A stretch of 64,000 bases of DNA. It comes from Arthrobacter sp. KBS0702. Its GTDB lineage: Bacteria; Actinomycetota; Actinomycetes; Actinomycetales; Micrococcaceae. How positions within the stretch are numbered: the stretch's first letter is position 1; each line of letters begins with the position of its first letter. The notes under the pieces are model-generated. The model was not told where the DNA came from and ran no database searches. It was given only the letters and a program-made list of their open reading frames with translations. Location: positions 3,410,001 to 3,474,000 of the forward strand of contig NZ_CP042172.1 in assembly GCF_005937985.2 (NCBI RefSeq). Direction: 5' to 3'. A program made the position numbers and the translations under genes. Positions 16,401 to 23,871 of this stretch are shown piece after piece.

Positions 16401-16977
16401 GGGTGTGGGTGCCCTCAAGCCGCCTGGATGCCTCGTGTTCGCCGAGCACCGCTTCGCCGAGGAGGTTGACGTTGAGCTTGATGCCGTCCCGGCGGATCTT
16501 CGCGATGGCCGGGCCCAGCTTGGCGTCGGTCGCGTCAACGATGAGGTGGCCGACCATTTCACGCAGCACGCGGCGGGCCACCGGGATGACCACCTGCGGC
16601 AGGACCGGGGCCATGGTGCCGCCGAGCCGGACGGCGCTGCGCATGTACCAGGGCAGGAAGGCCGGGACCTTGGGGGCCAGGGCGGCAAGGTTGCGCGCGG
16701 CAACGTGCAGGTCCTCTGGGCGCACGACGCCGTCGACGAATCCAACGGTGAAGTCCAGGCCGTTCGGGTCCTTCAGGACGCCCGCGAGCTGCTCCGCGGA
16801 GGCGTCAACCGGAACCTTGGCGGCCTCAGTGAGCCAGCGGCGGACCAGCGTGATGGCCTCCTCGGCAAGGGCTGCTGCCTCAAGCACTGGCGAGCCTTCC
16901 GAGACTGCGGCGTGCGTGGCTTCCTTGCCCGCGTCCGCGCCGGTGGTCGGGCCGGATTCCATTGAGGTGTTGGTCAT
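13447..16977 (-). CDS. putA: Bifunctional proline dehydrogenase / L-glutamate gamma-semialdehyde dehydrogenase
   Basis: An 1176-residue fusion. The PRODH (TIM-barrel, FAD) domain covers about residues 60-480, with the typical DVDYVSIKVSS, LDMEEYKDLDMT, RVVKGAN and GVAGHNLFD segments. The P5C dehydrogenase domain spans about 560-1010, with the ALDH motifs TPPWNFPVAIP, Glu740 in LLAETSGKN and nucleophile Cys774 in GQKCSAA. A C-terminal ALDH-like tail follows. No N-terminal ribbon-helix-helix domain is visible, so it should not be self-regulating like E. coli PutA. The two reactions turn proline into glutamate with channelled P5C. Its promoter shares spaced blocks with that of the neighbouring permease gene, arguing for joint control by the LysR protein at 18804. 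Confidence 0.95.
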   Translation of the reverse strand: MTNTSMESGPTTGADAGKEATHAAVSEGSPVLEAAALAEEAITLVRRWLTEAAKVPVDASAEQLAGVLKDPNGLDFTVGFVDGVVRPEDLHVAARNLAALAPKVPAFLPWYMRSAVRLGGTMAPVLPQVVIPVARRVLREMVGHLIVDATDAKLGPAIAKIRRDGIKLNVNLLGEAVLGEHEASRRLEGTHTLLARPDVDYVSIKVSSTVAPHSAWAFDEAVEHVVEKLTPLFSRAASFATGGKKAKFINLDMEEYKDLDMTIAVFTRILDKPEFKNLEAGIVLQAYLPDALAAMIRLQDWAAGRRADGGAAIKVRVVKGANLPMEQVEASLHDWPLATWNTKQDSDTNYKRVINYALHPDRIGNIRIGVAGHNLFDIAFAWLLAKQRGVESGIEFEMLLGMAQGQAEAVKKDVGSLLLYTPVVHPAEFDVAIAYLIRRLEEGASQDNFMSAVFELSENESLFEREKQRFLASLAKLDDEVPAPNRRQNRSLPAEPLPHDSFANTPDTDPSLPANRDWGRAILGRVASSTLGNAAVEAATINDAETLNKVIATAVEKGKAWGALSGAERAEILHRAGDVLESRRADLLEVMASETGKTIDQGDPEVSEAVDFAHYYAESARKLDDVDGATFVPAKLTVVTPPWNFPVAIPAGSTLAALAAGSAVVIKPAKQARRSGAVMIEALWEAGVPRDVLTMVQLGERELGQQLISHPAVDRVILTGGYETAELFRSFRKDLPLLAETSGKNAIIVTPSADLDLAAKDVAYSAFGHAGQKCSAASLVILVGSVAKSKRFHNQLIDAVTSLKVGYPEDPASQMGPIIEPASGKLLNALTTLGEGEAWAVEPKQLDDSGKLWSPGVRHGVRRGSYFHLTEFFGPVLGVMTAETLEEAIAIQNQIEYGLTSGLHSLNSDELALWLDTVQAGNLYVNRGITGAIVQRQPFGGWKKSAVGAGTKAGGPNYLVGLGEWVSKPSTADTMPAHSGVRRIEDAAKGFLTAEELAPLQRSLASDALAWAEEFGTAKDVSGLSAERNVFRYRPLPVTVRLSEGEPLGRLVRAVAAGVLAGSDVTVSSAVDVPSQLRAVLSGLGIAITVESDAEWLSSAAKLAGAAKLSVARIRLIGGDAMALAEATGGRPDLAVYSHPVTEAGRVELLAFLHEQAVSITAHRFGTANHLSDGLV

Positions 16978-17020
16978 GGTGGCACTCGTTCTTTCTCAAA
17001 ATGTGGACCGTTCTTGAAAT

Positions 17021-17080
17021 CAGTATGAGAGCAAATTTTCATAAGATAAAGCGATGTTTTCTGAGCAATACTGGTTAGGA
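17021..17080 (-). promoter_or_regulatory. putA promoter with conserved regulator blocks
   Basis: Read on the plus strand the blocks are CAGTATG (17021-17027), AGATAAAG (17044-17051), CAATA (17066-17070) and TTAG (17075-17078). On the minus strand this gives a -35-like TTTATC, 17 bp, and a -10 CATACT about 45 bp before the putA start, with the other two blocks just upstream. The same four blocks occur at exactly the same spacing before the permease gene (18727-18784). Confidence 0.65.
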
Positions 17081-17128
17081 AACTCGAATGTTCCGGAGGC
17101 GGGGCGACGCAGCCCCGGACACAAAAAA

Positions 17129-17183
17129 GCGCTATCACTTACGGCCCCCAAATCCTGCGGAGGGGAGCCGTAAGTGATAGCGC
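17129..17183 (-). terminator. Rho-independent terminator of the permease gene
   Basis: GCGCTATCACTTACGGC (17129-17145) pairs perfectly with GCCGTAAGTGATAGCGC (17167-17183). On the minus strand the stem is followed by TTTTTT. It lies 14 bp beyond the permease stop codon. Confidence 0.9.
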
Positions 17184-17197
17184 AACGTGGGGTGAAG

Positions 17198-18661
17198 CTA
17201 GCCGACGTGCCGGTGCATCTCCACGGCTTCCTGGTGCCGCGGGCTCTCCGGATTCATCAGCGAGTGCTTCCGGCCGTAGCCGAAGTAGATGGTCAGCCCG
17301 ACGACCAGCCAGACGCCGAAGCGGACCCAGGTCTCCCAGTGCAGCTGGACCATCAGGAACGCCGAGGCCAGCATGCCGAAGAGCGGCACCACCGGCATGA
17401 ACGGCAGCCGGAAGGTGCGCGGGGCATCCGGCTTCTTGTAGCGGAAGATGATCACGGAGAGGCAGACGACGACGAAGGCGGCCAGGATGCCGATGTTCGT
17501 CAGGTCGGCCACAGCCTTGATCGGGAAGACCCCGGCCAGCAGCGCCGAGGCCACGCCAGCGATCCAGGTGACGCGCTGCGGGGTGCCGTGGCGGTCGGTT
17601 TTGGCGAACCAGCCCGGCAGCAGCCCGTCCCGGCTCATCGAGAACCAGACCCGGGTGACGCCGAGCAGGAAGGTCAGCATGACGGTCAGGATGGACAGCA
17701 CGGCGAAGACGGAAATGATCGTCGCGATGACGGGAAGGCCCACGCCGTTGAAGGCGGAGGCGAAGCCGGCCTTGGGGTCGATGTCCTTATAGTTCTGCAT
17801 GCCGGTGAGCACCAGGGTGGCGGCGACGTAGAGAAGCATGGCCACGACGAGGGACATGATGATCGCCTTGGGCATGTGCTTCTTGCCGTCGGTGGCTTCC
17901 TCCGCCGCCGTGCTCATCGCGTCATAGCCGAACACGGCAAAGAACACCGTCGCCGAACCGGCCAGCACCGGGCCGAAGCCGCTGGGCATAAACGGGTTGT
18001 AGTTGTTGGTGTTGATGTAGAAGATGCCCAGGCCGATGATGAACAGGATCAGGACTACCTTGATGGCGACGGCCGCGAGCTCGAAGCGTCCGAACGTCTT
18101 GGTGCCGCGGGAGAGGATCCAGGTCACGACCAGGCACACGACAATGGCGGGGATGTTGACGACGCCGCCCTTGCCCTCATCCACCGTCGAGGTCATCCAG
18201 ACCGGCATGTGGATGCCGATGCCGGAGAGGAACGCGTCGAAGTAGCCGGAAATACCGATGGCCACCACGGCCACGATGGCGATGTACTCCAGCAGCAGGT
18301 CCCAGCCGATGAACCAGCCGATCACCTCGCCCAACGCCACGTACCCGTAGGTGTAGGCCGAGCCGGCCCGGGGGATCATGCCCGCGAATTCGGCGTAGGA
18401 CAAAGCGGCGGCCGCGGATGCCAGGCCCGCGATCAGGAACGAGAACAGCACAGCGGGGCCCACGCCGGGTTCACTCTCGCTGCCGTGGGCCACAAGGCCG
18501 GCCAGCGAGAAGATGCCTACGCCAATAATGCCGCCGACCCCGATCGCGGTCAGCTGCCAGAGGCCGAGGCTCTTGAACAGTCCGCTGTGTTTGTTTTCCT
18601 CTTCGATGTCGTCGATGGGCTTGCGCCGCATGATCGATCTGGTCAAGTCTCTGGTGCTCAT
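17198..18661 (-). CDS. APC family amino-acid permease, probable proline-module transporter
   Basis: A 487-residue APC permease with about 12 transmembrane helices. TM1 carries the unwound GIGVGGIIGVGIF glycine motif (near residue 35) that binds the substrate backbone, and TM6 contains FAVFGYDAMS, as in the YfnA/CAT-type cationic amino-acid subgroup. ATG 18661 is supported by GGAG upstream at a normal distance; the longer in-frame extension overlaps the promoter. The gene stands between putA and a LysR regulator and shares promoter blocks with putA, so proline or a related amino acid is the likely substrate. That is an inference from regulation, not from binding-site residues. Confidence 0.85.
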   Translation of the reverse strand: MSTRDLTRSIMRRKPIDDIEEENKHSGLFKSLGLWQLTAIGVGGIIGVGIFSLAGLVAHGSESEPGVGPAVLFSFLIAGLASAAAALSYAEFAGMIPRAGSAYTYGYVALGEVIGWFIGWDLLLEYIAIVAVVAIGISGYFDAFLSGIGIHMPVWMTSTVDEGKGGVVNIPAIVVCLVVTWILSRGTKTFGRFELAAVAIKVVLILFIIGLGIFYINTNNYNPFMPSGFGPVLAGSATVFFAVFGYDAMSTAAEEATDGKKHMPKAIIMSLVVAMLLYVAATLVLTGMQNYKDIDPKAGFASAFNGVGLPVIATIISVFAVLSILTVMLTFLLGVTRVWFSMSRDGLLPGWFAKTDRHGTPQRVTWIAGVASALLAGVFPIKAVADLTNIGILAAFVVVCLSVIIFRYKKPDAPRTFRLPFMPVVPLFGMLASAFLMVQLHWETWVRFGVWLVVGLTIYFGYGRKHSLMNPESPRHQEAVEMHRHVG

Positions 18662-18726
18662 CAGGGTCTCCTGCAGTGGGGTGTCGCCCATCAATCCGCC
18701 CTGTGATGGGGGTAACTGGATCACAA

Positions 18727-18791
18727 CAGTATGCAAGCCGGATTCCATTAGATAAAGTGAATTCTCCTAATCAATAACCATTAGAATTCAC
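18727..18791. promoter_or_regulatory. Permease/LysR divergent promoter with palindromic LysR-type operator
   Basis: The blocks CAGTATG (18727), AGATAAAG (18750), CAATA (18772) and TTAG (18781) match the putA promoter at the same spacing. In addition GTGAATTCT (18757-18765) and AGAATTCAC (18783-18791) form a perfect 9-bp inverted repeat around a 17-bp centre, next to the LysR start at 18804. The layout fits autoregulation plus activation of the divergent permease gene. Confidence 0.65.
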
Positions 18792-18803
18792 AAAGGAACA
18801 GCG

Positions 18804-19712
18804 ATGCTCGACGTCCGGCGGTTGCGCCTGCTGCGCGAACTCAAAATCCGGGGCACGCTTGCCGAGGTGGCTGAGGCGCTGCAGTACAGCCCGTCGTCGG
18901 TCTCGCAGCAGCTGGCGCTGCTGGAAAAGGAAGCCGGCGTCGAACTGCTCCGGAAAACGGGCCGCCGGGTCCAGCTCACCCCGCAGGCCGAGGTGCTGGT
19001 CGCCCACACCGCCCAACTCCTGGAAACGCTGGAGCAGGCGGAGGCCGACCTCGCGGCCTCGCTGACCACCGTGACTGGGACCGTGCGGATCGCCGTTTTC
19101 CAGTCCGCGGCCCTTGCGCTGATGCCGGACGCCCTGACCCGGATGTCCGCAAGCTACCCGGAGGTCCGGATTGAGATGGTCCAGCGGGAACCCGAGACCG
19201 CGCTCCACGAGACCTGGGCGCGTGAGTTCGACCTGGTCATTGCCGAGCAGTACCCGGGCCACGCCGCGCCCCGCTACGCCGAACTGGACCGGGTCCGCCT
19301 GACCGGGGACGCGATCCGGCTGGCGGTTCCGCCCGCGTCCCCGGCCCGCCCCGCGATCACCTCCCTCGCCGACACCAATGGGCTGTCCTGGGTCATGGAA
19401 CCGCGCGGCGCGGCATCCCGGCACTGGGCCGAGCAGGCCTGCCGGAGCGCCGGGTTCGAGCCCGATGTGCGCTTCGAGACCGCCGACCTGCAGGCGCAGA
19501 TCCGGCTGATCGAGTCGGGCAACGCGGTGGCCCTGATGCCGGACTTGGTCTGGACCGGCCGGGGCACCACGGCCCAGCTGATCGATCTCCCCGGCAATCC
19601 GCACCGCACCGTCTTCACGTCCGTGCGCCGCTCCAGCGCCAAGCGGCCCGCCATCGTGGCTGCGCGCGAAATCCTCGCCGAGACCGCCGCGTCTATCGCG
19701 CCGGCCGCCTGA
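18804..19712 (+). CDS. LysR family transcriptional regulator of the proline module
   Basis: A 302-residue LysR/ArgP-like regulator: winged HTH at about residues 17-40 (LAEVAEALQYSPSSVSQQLALLE), linker helix to about residue 85, then a substrate-binding domain starting at VRIAVFQSAAL. The ATG at 18804 is preceded by AAAGGA at 18792-18797. It diverges from the permease gene and its operator region shares blocks with the putA promoter, so I infer that it controls both. This would mirror PutR-type LysR control of proline use in other bacteria. The effector is not known. Confidence 0.85.
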   Translation: MLDVRRLRLLRELKIRGTLAEVAEALQYSPSSVSQQLALLEKEAGVELLRKTGRRVQLTPQAEVLVAHTAQLLETLEQAEADLAASLTTVTGTVRIAVFQSAALALMPDALTRMSASYPEVRIEMVQREPETALHETWAREFDLVIAEQYPGHAAPRYAELDRVRLTGDAIRLAVPPASPARPAITSLADTNGLSWVMEPRGAASRHWAEQACRSAGFEPDVRFETADLQAQIRLIESGNAVALMPDLVWTGRGTTAQLIDLPGNPHRTVFTSVRRSSAKRPAIVAAREILAETAASIAPAA

Positions 19713-19731
19713 AGCACCGCCGCGCCTATCG

Positions 19732-19756
19732 AGCCCGCCCTGGCCGAGCGGGCTCC
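19732..19756 (+). terminator. Hairpin after the LysR gene
   Basis: GAGCCCGC (19732-19739) and GCGGGCTC (19749-19756) form an 8-bp stem with a 9-base loop, 20 bp after the LysR stop. No T tract follows. Confidence 0.45.
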
Positions 19757-19817
19757 GGGGCCCGGTGTTCACTGGCTCACAGCGCACTGACCGCACCGGC
19801 GTTAGACTGATGACGTT

Positions 19818-20246
19818 ATGAATCGAACAATGTTCAAGTCCAAAATCCACCGCGCCACGGTCACCCACGCGGACCTTCACTATGTCGGCTCGGTCACCGT
19901 GGACCTGGACCTGCTCGAGGCCGCCGACATCCTTCCCGGTGAGCTGGTCGCGATCGTCGACGTCACCAACGGCGCCCGGCTGGAGACGTACACGATCGCC
20001 GGCGAGCGCGGATCCGGCGTCATTGGCATTAACGGGGCAGCCGCGCACCTGATGCACGAAAACGACATCGTCATCCTGATCACCTATGCGCAGATGACCA
20101 CGGAAGAGGCCAAGGCCTACAACCCCAAGGTGGTCCACGTGGACAAGGACAACAAGGTCGTGCAGATCGGCAACGATCCGGCGGAAAGCCACACGGCCGG
20201 GCTCCTGCGCCCGCCGCACGCGTTGAACAACGCCACCCTGAACTAG
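19818..20246 (+). CDS. panD: Aspartate 1-decarboxylase
   Basis: A 142-residue PanD proenzyme. Self-cleavage is expected between Gly24 and Ser25 (HYVGSVTVD), giving the pyruvoyl group. Lys9 in KSKIHRAT and the conserved [19 protein letters not shown] region are present. It makes beta-alanine from aspartate for pantothenate and CoA synthesis. There is no clear Shine-Dalgarno site; TAGACT at 19803-19808 could be a -10 box giving a very short or absent leader. A start at Met5 is also possible. The AEC transporter gene follows 10 bp after the stop. Confidence 0.95.
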   Translation: MNRTMFKSKIHRATVTHADLHYVGSVTVDLDLLEAADILPGELVAIVDVTNGARLETYTIAGERGSGVIGINGAAAHLMHENDIVILITYAQMTTEEAKAYNPKVVHVDKDNKVVQIGNDPAESHTAGLLRPPHALNNATLN

Positions 20247-20256
20247 CAGCGCCGGA

Positions 20257-21183
20257 GTGCTAGGCGTCCTGGCTGGATTCTTCGTCGTCTGGTTCATCAT
20301 CCTGGTTGGCATGTTCGTCGGCCGGCGCAACATCTTGGGCGAGAACGCCCGCTCCGTCCTCAGCGCCCTGACCTTCTTCGTGGCGAGCCCTGCCCTGCTA
20401 TTCGAGACCCTCAGCAAAGCCCGGCTCCACGACGTCTTCGCAGCCCCTCTGCTGGTGACCGCCGTGGGCGCGATCACGACGGCGGCGCTCTACTTCGGCA
20501 TCGTGCGCTTCGCGTTGAAACGGGCACTGCCAGAGGCCCTCGTGTCCTCCATGAGTTCGTCCCTGGCCAACTCCGCCAACCTGGGCATCCCGATCGCCGT
20601 TTTTGTCCTGGGCGATGCCAGCTACGTGGCGCCGCTGCTGATCTTCCAGCTCGCTTTCTTCACGCCGCTCTACCTGCTGGTCCTCGACGCCACCACCAGC
20701 GCCCACCGGACGACGCCGCTGACCTTCGTCCTGATGATCCTGCGGAACCCCATGATCGTGGGTTCGGGACTGGGCCTGCTCGTGGCAGGGACCGGTTGGG
20801 AGGTTCCGGCGCTGGTGCTGCAGCCTATCCACCTGATCGGCGGGGCCGCGATCCCCGCAATGCTGCTGTCCTTCGGCATGAGCCTGAACGGTTCCCGGCC
20901 ACTGCAGGCCTCGGCCGCGCGGCGCGCCGACACGCTGCTGGCCAGCGGCTTCAAGCTCATCGTCCACCCGCTGCTCGCCTTCCTCTTCGCCCGCTTCGCC
21001 CTCGGCCTGCAGGACCAGGCGCTGTTCGCCGTGGTGGTGACATCCGCCCTGCCCACGGCCCAGAACGTCTTTGTCGTGGCCAACCGGTACCGGACCGGGC
21101 TTACCGTCGCCAAAGACACCGTCCTGATCACCACCGTGGTCGCCGTCCCCGCCATGATCGGGGTGGCGCTGCTCCTGGCCTGA
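20257..21183 (+). CDS. AEC family transporter
   Basis: A 308-residue auxin-efflux-carrier-type membrane protein with about ten hydrophobic helices. It begins with FFVVWFIILVGMFVGRR and contains SSLANSANLGIPIAV, the broken-helix asparagine/proline motif of the family, and a matching ALPTAQNVFVVA in the second half. It starts with GTG 10 bp after panD and is probably co-transcribed. AEC proteins move organic acids such as malate or malonate; the substrate here is unknown. Confidence 0.85.
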   Translation: MLGVLAGFFVVWFIILVGMFVGRRNILGENARSVLSALTFFVASPALLFETLSKARLHDVFAAPLLVTAVGAITTAALYFGIVRFALKRALPEALVSSMSSSLANSANLGIPIAVFVLGDASYVAPLLIFQLAFFTPLYLLVLDATTSAHRTTPLTFVLMILRNPMIVGSGLGLLVAGTGWEVPALVLQPIHLIGGAAIPAMLLSFGMSLNGSRPLQASAARRADTLLASGFKLIVHPLLAFLFARFALGLQDQALFAVVVTSALPTAQNVFVVANRYRTGLTVAKDTVLITTVVAVPAMIGVALLLA

Positions 21184-21294
21184 CGCCACCCGGAGCGGCG
21201 CACCCGCGTGGCCTGCCCGGGCTCCGGCGGCTGCCCCGGTAGGCTGTGAAAGGCCGGAAACCGGCCAAGTAGCAGGCTGGAATTGGGGGAACGA

Positions 21295-22419
21295 GTGCGC
21301 ACGTTTGAAGCCGGAGTCGTTGTGACGGGCAGCAGGAGAACCACGCGCCGTCGGGGTGCCGTGGACTGGATCGCCTACGGCGTGGCAGGGGTGCTGCTTG
21401 TTTCATCCACCGCCTGCGGCGGACCCGCCCCGACCGCGGAGAAGACCGCCGTCGAATCGGCGCGGCCCAGCGCCTCGGTCGCCATGGCCGCGCCCACCTC
21501 GACACCGTCATCCACGCCGACCGCATCGGCCGACGCCGGCGCCCCGCTGGACCCGGACACGGCCCCGGTTGTCAGCCTGGCCGGAGCCTCGGCCCCGCGT
21601 CAGCAGCCGGCGTATGCCAGCAAGGCGCTCGACGTGCTCGCCACCCTGCCCGTTAAGGGCAGGGCGCCCAAGACCGGTTACTCGCGCGACCAGTTCGGCC
21701 AGGCCTGGGCCGACGTCGACCGCAACGGCTGCGATACCCGCAACGACACGCTCCGCCGCGACCTCACGGCGGTCGCGCTCAAGGCCGGAACCCACGACTG
21801 CGTGGTTCTGTCCGGCGCCCTGAACGACCCCTACACGGCCAAGCTGATCAACTTCGTCCGCGGCAACAGCACCAGCAGCGCCGTCCAGATCGACCACGTC
21901 GTGGCGCTCAGTGACGCCTGGCAGAAGGGCGCGCAGCAGCTCAGCCCGGCCCAGCGCCTCGCCTTCGCCAACGACCCGCTCAACCTCTTGGCCGTGGACG
22001 GTCCCGCGAACATGCAGAAGAGCGACGGCGACGCCGCCACGTGGCTGCCGGCGAACAAGTCCTACCGCTGCGCGTACGTGGCCCGGCAGATCTCGGTCAA
22101 GGCCAGCTATGCGCTATGGGTCACCCAGGCAGAGCATGACGCCATGGCCCGGATTTTGGCCGACTGCCCGGACGCCATGGCCCCCACCAACGAGCAGCCA
22201 CCGGCGGCCGCTGCCGCCCCGGCCGCTGCGCCCGCCGAGCCCGCCGCACCGGCCCCGGCCCCGGCCCCGGCGATTGTCCCGGCAGCACCCGCACCGGCTG
22301 CGGTGTATTACGCCAACTGCGCCGCAGTGCGTGCGGCCGGGGCTGCGCCCATCCGCCGCGGGCAGCCCGGCTACAGCAGCAAACTGGACCGCGACGGCGA
22401 CGGGATCGCCTGCGAGTAG
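21295..22419 (+). CDS. Secreted lipoprotein nuclease: HNH (DUF1524-like) domain plus Excalibur domain
   Basis: A 374-residue exported protein. A basic start is followed by a hydrophobic stretch ending in a lipobox-like SSTAC (about residues 32-36), then a Ser/Thr/Pro linker. The nuclease core has the HNH-type metal motif QIDHVVALSDAWQKGA, DPLNLLAVDGPANMQKS and a C-terminal WLPANKSYRC. An Ala/Pro repeat linker leads to a C-terminal Excalibur calcium-binding motif with DRDGDGIACE. I chose GTG 21295 because GGGGGA lies just before it. A TAGGCT -10 box at 21241-21246 and the stem GGCCGG-AAA-CCGGCC (21252-21266) lie upstream. It probably degrades extracellular DNA at the cell surface. Confidence 0.82.
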   Translation: MRTFEAGVVVTGSRRTTRRRGAVDWIAYGVAGVLLVSSTACGGPAPTAEKTAVESARPSASVAMAAPTSTPSSTPTASADAGAPLDPDTAPVVSLAGASAPRQQPAYASKALDVLATLPVKGRAPKTGYSRDQFGQAWADVDRNGCDTRNDTLRRDLTAVALKAGTHDCVVLSGALNDPYTAKLINFVRGNSTSSAVQIDHVVALSDAWQKGAQQLSPAQRLAFANDPLNLLAVDGPANMQKSDGDAATWLPANKSYRCAYVARQISVKASYALWVTQAEHDAMARILADCPDAMAPTNEQPPAAAAAPAAAPAEPAAPAPAPAPAIVPAAPAPAAVYYANCAAVRAAGAAPIRRGQPGYSSKLDRDGDGIACE

Positions 22420-22444
22420 GCGCGGCGGGCCCGCACTCCGACTG

Positions 22445-23782
22445 CTAGCAGGCCGGCGTCTGGTACTCGTAGGCTCCGGCGTCGGCCCCCGCGTCGCCTT
22501 GGCAGTCGCCGTTCTGGGCGACGGGCTGCCCGTCCAGGTCCACGGTGAAAGGACTGCTGCCCGCGCGGTCAATCGCGGGACTCAGGCTGGTTGGGTGGAG
22601 GTCGGTCGGGGCGTCCACGAAGTCGGCGGCCTCCCTGGTGGAGGTGCCGCTGGGCTCCACAGTGCTGGGTCCGTTCAAGACGTTTTCCTGCTCGGTCCAG
22701 CCCGAGCCGTCGATCCAGAGCGAATTCCGCACGGCGACAAGGATGTTCCCCCGGATCACTGTTGAGGCGGGGCACGCCGCGTGGCACACCACGGCCTGGG
22801 ACTCCGGGCCGTCCAGCCAGACGGTGTTGAATTCGAAGACGGTGCCGTTCGTCGGACCGAACGATGACTTCGGCCCGCGCGCGATCAGCCCGCCGGCCTT
22901 AGAGCAGTCTTCGCCGCAACTCGCGCGGATCAGGTTGTAGCGGTAGGTGTTGCCGTCCGCGGTGCCCCCCGGCGAACGGCCGATCTCAGAGAACACGTTG
23001 TTGTCCACGGCCACGTTGTGGTGGATGCTGTTCCGGCTCCCGTTGAAGATTTCGAAGGCGCTGCCGTCGATCGAAAAATCGTAGGACTTCGCGGTTGAGC
23101 CGGTGACGGTGTTGCCGGTGAACTCGTTGTCGCTCCCGTTGATCAGCACACCGAAGGCGCCCGAGTCGTCGTTGCAGTTGACGGCCTGCGGCGTGCCGCA
23201 GTTGACCCCGGGCGTGTTGACGTTCATGACGTCGTTATCGGCCAGGTTGTTGTTCACGTAGTGTCCGAAATCGGAGCCCTGGCCCACCTTGATGCCCGCC
23301 GCGTTGTGGGTCGCCGTGGAGTTCTTGAGGGTGGTGTGGTCACCGGAGACACTGAACCCGGCATAGCCGCAGGACTGGGCTCGGAGGCCGTCCACCGTGA
23401 TGAAGTTCCCGTTGATCGTGACGCAGTTCGCGCCCTGCCCGCCGGATTCGCCGCCGGTGACGGTCGGCGCACTCCCGGCGCCGTAGCTGTTCAGGGTGAT
23501 GGCGGCGTCGGCCGTGCCGCTCTGGTTGATGACGACGCCGCCGGTCCAGGTGTCGCCCCGCCGGAAGCTCACGGAATCGCCCGCCTTCAGCACCGTGTTG
23601 TTGACCTTCAGCAACGATTGCCAGGGGGTTCCGGGGGAGGTTCCGTCGTTGTCGTCGTTGCCGTCCACGCTGAGGAAATAGGTGGTCCCGGCAGCCGACG
23701 CCGGTGCCCAGTTTCCCGCAAGGGAACCTCCCAGCAGCACGAGGACCACCAGCATGGGTGCAGCTATGGACTTGATCTTCAT
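22445..23782 (-). CDS. Secreted right-handed parallel beta-helix repeat protein
   Basis: A 445-residue protein with a Sec signal peptide (MKIKSIAAPMLVVLVLL, cleavage near ASA-AGTTYF around residue 31). The mature part starts with YFLSVDGNDDNDGTSPGTPWQ, the usual entry to polysaccharide-lyase-like beta-helices, followed by many Asn/Gly-rich turns such as NSTATHNAAGIKV. Such proteins are surface carbohydrate lyases, hydrolases or adhesive scaffolds. No catalytic residues can be assigned confidently. It is convergent with the nuclease gene, with 25 bp between the two stop codons. Confidence 0.8.
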   Translation of the reverse strand: MKIKSIAAPMLVVLVLLGGSLAGNWAPASAAGTTYFLSVDGNDDNDGTSPGTPWQSLLKVNNTVLKAGDSVSFRRGDTWTGGVVINQSGTADAAITLNSYGAGSAPTVTGGESGGQGANCVTINGNFITVDGLRAQSCGYAGFSVSGDHTTLKNSTATHNAAGIKVGQGSDFGHYVNNNLADNDVMNVNTPGVNCGTPQAVNCNDDSGAFGVLINGSDNEFTGNTVTGSTAKSYDFSIDGSAFEIFNGSRNSIHHNVAVDNNVFSEIGRSPGGTADGNTYRYNLIRASCGEDCSKAGGLIARGPKSSFGPTNGTVFEFNTVWLDGPESQAVVCHAACPASTVIRGNILVAVRNSLWIDGSGWTEQENVLNGPSTVEPSGTSTREAADFVDAPTDLHPTSLSPAIDRAGSSPFTVDLDGQPVAQNGDCQGDAGADAGAYEYQTPAC

Positions 23783-23871
23783 AGTGACACCTGGACTTCT
23801 GAAGATGAATCCGGGGCCGCCGAGCGGCGCTGTGGCCGGCGGCCGAAATACAGCCCGCGGCAGGCTTAACG

